Of a stretch of 37,736 nt of DNA, positions 32,832-37,736 are shown one piece after another; the first letter of the stretch is position 1; every line of letters begins with the position of its first letter. The notes beneath the pieces are model-generated. The model was not told the DNA's origin. It worked only from the letters and a program-made list of their open reading frames with translations, and ran no database searches. This DNA is from CAZZKG01 sp964654825 (GTDB lineage: Bacteria > Gemmatimonadota > CAZMKB01), in contig CAZZKG010000034.1 of NCBI GenBank assembly GCA_964654825.1, forward strand, positions 1 to 37,736, given 5' to 3'. A program made the translations under genes and the position numbers.

Positions 32832-32860
32832 TTGACAAGAAGTCCCATCCCGGGTATAAT
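32832..32860 (+). promoter_or_regulatory. consensus sigma70-type promoter of the radical SAM gene
   Basis: TTGACA (32832-32837), 17-bp spacer, TATAAT (32855-32860): a perfect match. The reading frame extends back to the TTG of the -35 box, which rules out that start. Confidence 0.8.
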
Positions 32861-32891
32861 CGATTTCGAGATCGCTGCCGGTGTTCGTTAT

Positions 32892-35144
32892 ATGAGATTT
32901 TCGAACACCGGTAAGAATATTCACGTCCGATGGATACATCCGGGGATGCCTGTAAAACGTAATCGTAAAGCGTGGAAGCCCAACCTTCTCATTATCGTCC
33001 CGCCCTATATGATGGGCGCACCGCCTGCCGGAGCTGCAGCCCTGCTCGGTTATTTGAAGGCACGAGGCTGCCGCGATTTCGATTTCCTCGACCTCAGGCT
33101 CTGGGCACCTGCTTTTCCGTTCAGCCCGATGGATCATGCGCCGACCTTCAGGTACACCGGACTCTTTGCCGAAAATTATGTGGTGGACATCCCCGACCTC
33201 CCGCTCGTCCTGGAACTTCTCAACGCTCATAGAGACAGGCGCAGGCCGCTCATCGGACCCGTGAGCCGGCAGTTTTCACGCTACTGCCGGGAGAGACTGC
33301 GCGATCCTGAATGGCTCAAAGTATACCTGTCCCGGATGGAGCACTTCCTGCGAGCCGCGCTGAATCAGGTTCCGGACCTGAGGTTCGTCGGATTCAGTGT
33401 CTGGCCGTCCAACTATCTTACCACGCTCCTGGCTTCGGCGATTCTTAAGGAACGACCGTCACCGCCGTTCATCGTCGCCGGAGGGGCCCATGTTACGGAG
33501 AGCGTGTCAGCGGCAAAACTCGGACTCGAGAGCGGGCTCTTCGACGCCGTAGCCTGCGGGGAAGGAGAGGTCACGCTGTTCGAGCTGTACGAGCAGTTTC
33601 ATCGGGGACAGGTGGAGGCGATCAATCAGATCCCGGGAGTGCTGGCCTTAACCGGTGAGGACGAATTCGAGGTACGTGAGAGACAGCTTCTCAAACTATC
33701 CGAATTACCACTTCCGAGTTATGAACCGATGAACCTGAATGCCTACTCACCTAGCAGGCGAACGATCAACTTCGAGCTGTCACGCGGCTGTATCAACAAA
33801 TGCTCGTTCTGCAGTGAGTGGGTATTCTGGCGCCACTTCCGTTCCATTTCACCAGATCTGGCTGCCGAGCGGATCACGACCCTGGCCTCGGTGTACGACG
33901 CTAAGCACGTGTCGTTCACCGATTCCCTCGTGAACGGGGACCCCGGGCGGCTTGAGCGCTTCGCCGAACTGCTTGTCCGACAGGATCCTGATTTCGAGTG
34001 GTCTGCATACATGCGGGCCGATGTCGATGACCGAATGGCCGATCTCCTCTTCAGAGCGGGACTCCGGTACGCATTCATAGGTGTCGAGTCACTGGATGAC
34101 CGAACGCTCACGCTCATGGAGAAGTCGAGATCGCGTGAAGACAACATCCGTTCCGTGAAGGTGCTGCTCGAGCGAGGGGTTGCCGTTGAACTGGGGATTA
34201 TTCCGGGTTTTCCCGGTGACACCTGTGAACGATTCACCGGGACTGTTGGTTGGATCAGCCGCCTCATGCAGGAATATCCTGCACAGCTGAGCACCAGCCT
34301 CGCGCCGTTCATTCTTACTCCGGCACAACCTATCTTTCACGCACTCGAAACCTATGGTTTGAAAACGGAGAGCTGGGACACCGAGTACCTTGATATCACT
34401 CCGGAACTGATTCCGATAACAGAAAAAATTCCCTGTACCGTCAGCGGACCCAATCAGGGTGTCGACAGATTGGGCCAGATGAATCTGCTCGAATTCACTG
34501 TCGCGCAAGGTCGTGCCTATGGTGCGAGATTGTGTAAAGTACCGCCCACCTATGCCCGGAAAGTTTCGATCTGGCATGTCTCGCTCGATTCCTCTCAATT
34601 CAAGCTCACCGGTGTCTGTCCGGGTTGGTATCTGGGATTTCGCGTGAGCAGTGAAGGTAGTATCTGTGGGCTCATCATGTCGGAAGCGGAGCTGCAGGAA
34701 TTCAACGAATTGAGACGTCGTGCGGCCGCTGATTTTCCAGAATTAATCGGGAAGGATGAGCTTCCCCGGGAGCTCTTCTCGGATTTCTTCAGGGAGGTCG
34801 AACGGACCCATGTTCTCGCTCCTTCCGAGTTGCCGCGGCTGTCGAAATTCTGTGGTCTGACTACTATTGAACCGGACCGGCCCCTGGCAGTATCGCCTCA
34901 CGCTGTCGCGCGCGTCGTTCAGACGGATGGGGGAGAGAAGCTGTTCGCAGCTAATCTCGTTTCGGTTGGAGTGCAGGATTTCCCGTCCGCCGTGGGTTCG
35001 GTGCTGGAATACATCAAATCACACGAGTGTACCGTTAGAGAGGTCGAGTCTTTCGCGGCTGAGAAGATCGGGTTTTCCATCGGCGATTGGAAGTCGATAC
35101 AGAATACCCTTCTGGCCTTCGGAGTTCTCATCGCGCATCCATAG
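32892..35144 (+). CDS. B12-binding-domain radical SAM protein with C-terminal extension
   Basis: About 750 aa from ATG 32892, about 25 bases after the predicted transcription start; a second candidate ATG is at 32946 and neither has a strong binding site. Residues about 35-280 resemble a cobalamin-binding Rossmann domain (NLLIIVPPYMMGAPPAGAA, RFVGFSVWPSNYL, FIVAGGAHVTE, FDAVACGEGEVTLFELYEQF) but lack an obvious DxHxxG, so B12 binding may be base-off without the His ligand. The radical SAM core begins at INFELSRGCINKCSFCSEWV, where Cx3Cx2C ligates the 4Fe-4S cluster, and runs to IIPGFPGDTCERF. The last 80 residues look like a small winged-helix domain (SVLEYIKSHECTVREVESFA). Similar proteins modify peptides, lipids or tetrapyrroles; no substrate gene is obvious next to it. 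Confidence 0.82.
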   Translation: MRFSNTGKNIHVRWIHPGMPVKRNRKAWKPNLLIIVPPYMMGAPPAGAAALLGYLKARGCRDFDFLDLRLWAPAFPFSPMDHAPTFRYTGLFAENYVVDIPDLPLVLELLNAHRDRRRPLIGPVSRQFSRYCRERLRDPEWLKVYLSRMEHFLRAALNQVPDLRFVGFSVWPSNYLTTLLASAILKERPSPPFIVAGGAHVTESVSAAKLGLESGLFDAVACGEGEVTLFELYEQFHRGQVEAINQIPGVLALTGEDEFEVRERQLLKLSELPLPSYEPMNLNAYSPSRRTINFELSRGCINKCSFCSEWVFWRHFRSISPDLAAERITTLASVYDAKHVSFTDSLVNGDPGRLERFAELLVRQDPDFEWSAYMRADVDDRMADLLFRAGLRYAFIGVESLDDRTLTLMEKSRSREDNIRSVKVLLERGVAVELGIIPGFPGDTCERFTGTVGWISRLMQEYPAQLSTSLAPFILTPAQPIFHALETYGLKTESWDTEYLDITPELIPITEKIPCTVSGPNQGVDRLGQMNLLEFTVAQGRAYGARLCKVPPTYARKVSIWHVSLDSSQFKLTGVCPGWYLGFRVSSEGSICGLIMSEAELQEFNELRRRAAADFPELIGKDELPRELFSDFFREVERTHVLAPSELPRLSKFCGLTTIEPDRPLAVSPHAVARVVQTDGGEKLFAANLVSVGVQDFPSAVGSVLEYIKSHECTVREVESFAAEKIGFSIGDWKSIQNTLLAFGVLIAHP

Positions 35145-35244
35145 AGGAATATGTCCGACAAGAAAAGATTCACCGTGTGAGTGATACCCCGCTGTTCGTT
35201 CCACACGGTATGAATACGGGACGGTTTTTCTACCTCGGCTTGGA

Positions 35245-37575
35245 TCAGTCTTCCTCGAGAATGAAAAGACTGCCGGAGAGAAAGTCCGTGACCCAGAGCC
35301 TGCCATCGGAACTCTCTTTCCCCCTCGTTATCGAGAACACGGCATCGCCGTACTGACCGTTGAGGTAGAAGGAGACGTTACGGGAGTCGAATCCGGTATC
35401 TCCGTAGGGATAGGATTCCTCGTGAAGCAGTGAGAACGACCGGCTTTCAGGATCGAACCGGATGATGAACAGCGCTTCCTCACTGTGCGATGTGATGATA
35501 AGCCGGTTGTCCCAGGTAAAGATGTTGTCGGGTCTGCCGGGGTAGGGGATCTCGAATATTTCCCCTCTGCCGTTCAGTTTCTGCAGGGAGTTGCTTCCGT
35601 GGTTTATGACGTATATGTCGCCATCGAGGTTACAGAGCTTTAGCGGCTGCTCACCTGTCTCGATTTCAGAAGATGTGAAGTCGGACCTGTCGATCACCGA
35701 GACATTCCGGGAATCGAAATTGGCGATGTAGATGTCATCCCTGTCGAATGCGAGATCCGTCGCCGTGAGTCCGAGGGTCATCCTGTGAATTACGGTCCTG
35801 TCCGCCGGATCGATGACCTGAAGAACGCTCGGATCGTCATCCTTCTCACCCACCCGCACCAGGAACAGCCGGTGTCTGTCGGGATCATACCGCAGGATCC
35901 TCTGGGTTATCTCTCTCTCCACCGAATCGGCCAGCGCGATCCTATTGCCGGCTTCGAACACGCGCACCTCATCTTCCAGGAGTCCCAGAAACTGTTCCTC
36001 ACGCCCCCAGTTGTTCTGGGTAAAGTACAGAGTGCCATCTTGGTCCAGGACCATCTCGTGGGCCTGCCGGGGTATGCGGCGGTCGTAGAAACTCAGGTCC
36101 TTTGCGTCGATCGTGAGTACTCCGTTTTTAGCGCCCCAGATGTACACCACGGGCCAGTATGTCTGGTGGGGACCATAGGAGAGATAGACATCTCCGCCCG
36201 GGCTGTATGTCGATCGGACAGGGTAATCGAAAGGGAGGTCGTGTAACGCATAACTCCCGTCACGGTGCACTTCGGCAAACTGGTCTTCAGAGTTGAAGAC
36301 GAGGAAGCGGTCCCGTCCGGGGAGTTCGATCAGGTCGATCGGTGCCCAGCCGGTGTGGATCTTCGTCGTGTGTTCGGCTGCCGGATCAAAAACGCTTACC
36401 GCACTGCCGAAGGTACCATTGACCGCGGTTCCACCTCTGGGAAAGTAGATTCGGTTGTTGCTGGGGTTGAAAGACATTGTGAACATGTGGGGAACGATGC
36501 CGAGCCCGGTGTGTCTTTTTACAAGCTTTCTGGTCTCGAGGTCGATCTCGTCGATCTCGCCGAATGCCCAGCTGCTGACGTAGAGGATGTCGTCGTCCAG
36601 GTCAATTACGCTCGCGTCGTTTCCGTAGGCGGGAATCTTGATTTCCTCTACCCGTCCTCCATCGTCAAAATTTACCACATGTACGGAAGGGTAGTTGTCG
36701 TAAGGGATGTAGACCTCATCCAGCTTCGGATTATAGATGATGCCGACACCCTCCGTGAATCCGGGCAGGGGCACAATTACATCTTTGCCGTGCTCCACAT
36801 CGATCCGGGCGGCTTCAATCACCTTCCGTTCCTTCGTCTCCACTACCAGAAAAAGATTCTGGTCCTCTTCACTGAAGCCGGCCAGGTGCCAGCGGCCGCC
36901 GCTGGTGAGTCCGAGCTGGCGGGACCCGGATTTTACGCCGTCACGCCCGTCGAAAAAGCAGATGGTCGATGTGAAACCATCCACGGCTATGATCCGATCG
37001 TGTTTCCTGTCGGGTGTAACCTTCCGGATAGGGGGCGGTGGTGTCTGATTTAGATTGATGAGGTCTTCCTTGTGATCCAGCCACGGGAGCTTCCTCAGCT
37101 CACCGGATTTACGATCATAGAAACCGAGTGATTCACTCTCTCTCCCGACGATGAAGACGTTACCCGAACTTTCATCGACCGCGATGGATTCGTACTGGAC
37201 ATCGGTCGGCACTGTCCTGGCTGATACGTCACGGGGAGACACGATAAAAAAGCACTCGGACCCGATCAGGTAGATATCTCCCGTCTGGCGGCTTACGGTC
37301 ATCGACTCCGACTTGAGATGCTGGAGCGCACGTCCCCCGAGCGCGATGTTCGTAACCCGATCGTCCCGGCAGTCGATGATCGTCAGAGAGGAACTGAGTG
37401 TGTTGGCAACGATGAGTCGGTTCCGCCGATCGTCCATCCGGACGAGTAGAGGGCCGGCGGCGTTAATATCGACTCCTGGGACCTCCAGAAAGTCGACCGT
37501 TTTTACCGAGACCCCGGCGAAAACGAAAGAGGGAGAAGCAGAGATGCATAGCAGGAGAAGGATTGTTTTCTTCAT
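35245..37575 (-). CDS. secreted YncE-like beta-propeller protein
   Basis: 776 aa from ATG 37575, preceded by AAAGGAAAG; a longer frame to 37641 would overlap the upstream gene. The signal peptide is MKKTILLLLCISASPSFVFAG. The mature chain consists of many propeller blades with YVSS/YIANFDSRNVSVID-type strands: LIVANTLSSSLTIIDCRDD, ESIAVDESSGNVFIVGRES, DDILYVSSWAFGEIDEIDLE, ATDLAFDRDDIYIANFDSRN. Its length suggests two seven-bladed propellers in tandem. No catalytic motif is seen. It follows 17 bases behind the partial gene at the window edge and is probably co-transcribed with it. Likely a periplasmic or surface binding protein. Confidence 0.75.
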   Translation of the reverse strand: MKKTILLLLCISASPSFVFAGVSVKTVDFLEVPGVDINAAGPLLVRMDDRRNRLIVANTLSSSLTIIDCRDDRVTNIALGGRALQHLKSESMTVSRQTGDIYLIGSECFFIVSPRDVSARTVPTDVQYESIAVDESSGNVFIVGRESESLGFYDRKSGELRKLPWLDHKEDLINLNQTPPPPIRKVTPDRKHDRIIAVDGFTSTICFFDGRDGVKSGSRQLGLTSGGRWHLAGFSEEDQNLFLVVETKERKVIEAARIDVEHGKDVIVPLPGFTEGVGIIYNPKLDEVYIPYDNYPSVHVVNFDDGGRVEEIKIPAYGNDASVIDLDDDILYVSSWAFGEIDEIDLETRKLVKRHTGLGIVPHMFTMSFNPSNNRIYFPRGGTAVNGTFGSAVSVFDPAAEHTTKIHTGWAPIDLIELPGRDRFLVFNSEDQFAEVHRDGSYALHDLPFDYPVRSTYSPGGDVYLSYGPHQTYWPVVYIWGAKNGVLTIDAKDLSFYDRRIPRQAHEMVLDQDGTLYFTQNNWGREEQFLGLLEDEVRVFEAGNRIALADSVEREITQRILRYDPDRHRLFLVRVGEKDDDPSVLQVIDPADRTVIHRMTLGLTATDLAFDRDDIYIANFDSRNVSVIDRSDFTSSEIETGEQPLKLCNLDGDIYVINHGSNSLQKLNGRGEIFEIPYPGRPDNIFTWDNRLIITSHSEEALFIIRFDPESRSFSLLHEESYPYGDTGFDSRNVSFYLNGQYGDAVFSITRGKESSDGRLWVTDFLSGSLFILEED

Positions 37576-37592
37576 GCTCTTTCCTTTCTCAC

Positions 37593-37736
37593 CTACTCGA
37601 GCTTGGTGAAGAAAAATGTTTCGAAATCGGTGAATTCCCACGCACCTGCGTCTCCGACGTACGCTCGGCAGGTGTAGTAGCCGGGAGGAGCGGACTCCGG
37701 GATATACCGGGAGATGACGGTCGAGACGTGCTGTCC
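37593..37736 (-). CDS. 3' end of a secreted-type protein (partial, runs off the window)
   Basis: The last 47 codons and TAG of a minus-strand gene cut by the window edge. Its C-terminus reads SAPPGYYTCRAYVGD and DFETFFFTKLE, a beta-sandwich ending seen in secreted proteins of this kind of genome. It ends 17 bases before the propeller gene, so the two form one transcription unit. Nothing more can be said of its function. Confidence 0.65.
   Translation of the reverse strand, partial: GQHVSTVISRYIPESAPPGYYTCRAYVGDAGAWEFTDFETFFFTKLE

Noticed and set aside
35172..35209. Inverted repeat ACCGTGTG/CACACGGT between convergent genes as a terminator
   Set aside because: The loop is 22 nt and the nearest T-run is some 15 bases away, so an intrinsic terminator is not convincing.
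1..37736. tRNA, rRNA, CRISPR arrays, complete insertion sequences, prophage or toxin-antitoxin genes
   Set aside because: None could be identified by reading the intergenic regions and frames.

Overview
This 37.7 kb window looks like a contig from an uncultured, diderm, anaerobic or facultatively anaerobic bacterium of the FCB assemblage (Krumholzibacteriota, Eisenbacteria or Latescibacteria-like). That placement is inferred from style, not from a marker gene. The clues are a C-terminal FlgD-Ig/type IX-like sorting domain with the NFPNPFNPST signature, many secreted beta-propeller proteins, PEGA, LVIVD and DUF3857 proteins, and a DNPLDPEN lipoprotein. A run of 100 Ns (6185-6284) lies inside one gene. 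No rRNA, tRNA, CRISPR array, complete IS or prophage gene is visible.

Layout. 1-11.1 kb: an SRPBCC protein (-), a membrane sulfatase-TPR protein, two secreted propeller-type proteins and a pair of DUF3857/transglutaminase-like paralogues (+). 11.1-12.3 kb: a secreted glutamine-amidotransferase-like protein (-) and a REP-like 26-bp perfect palindrome. 12.4-14.5 kb: the most striking gene, an exported LVIVD/HYDIN-like/thioredoxin-fold protein. Its CxxC motif is written UGA-Pro-Val-Cys and is followed by a good bacterial SECIS hairpin, so it is read here as one 709-aa selenoprotein rather than two ORFs. 14.5-18.3 kb: a tight minus-strand operon TetR - zinc ribbon - tungsten aldehyde:ferredoxin oxidoreductase - four-cluster ferredoxin - HdrC-like protein. 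18.5-19.2 kb: a cytidylate-kinase-like protein. 19.3-21.1 kb: a minus-strand PspC - ECF sigma - anti-sigma - PspC operon. 21.2-25.9 kb: an outer-membrane protein divergent from a second ECF sigma operon (sigma, membrane anti-sigma-like protein, Spy-like protein, secreted glycosidase-like protein). 26.2-28.2 kb: a Tat-exported spermidine-dehydrogenase-like flavoprotein, followed by a decayed GyrI-like fragment. 28.6-31.2 kb: a PEGA-repeat protein and a propeller lipoprotein. 31.5-32.7 kb: an amidohydrolase that has lost its N-terminal part but keeps discoidin-like and sorting domains. 32.9-35.1 kb: a B12-binding radical SAM protein. 35.2-37.7 kb: a secreted propeller protein and the 3' end of another secreted protein.

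Regulation. Most transcription units are preceded by close matches to TTGACA-N17-TATAAT, several of them perfect. These boxes help settle starts: at four genes a longer reading frame would begin at or upstream of the promoter, so the shorter start is chosen. Functionally the window is mainly cell-envelope and secretion biology (stress sigma factors, exported redox and binding proteins) plus one anaerobic aldehyde-oxidation module.
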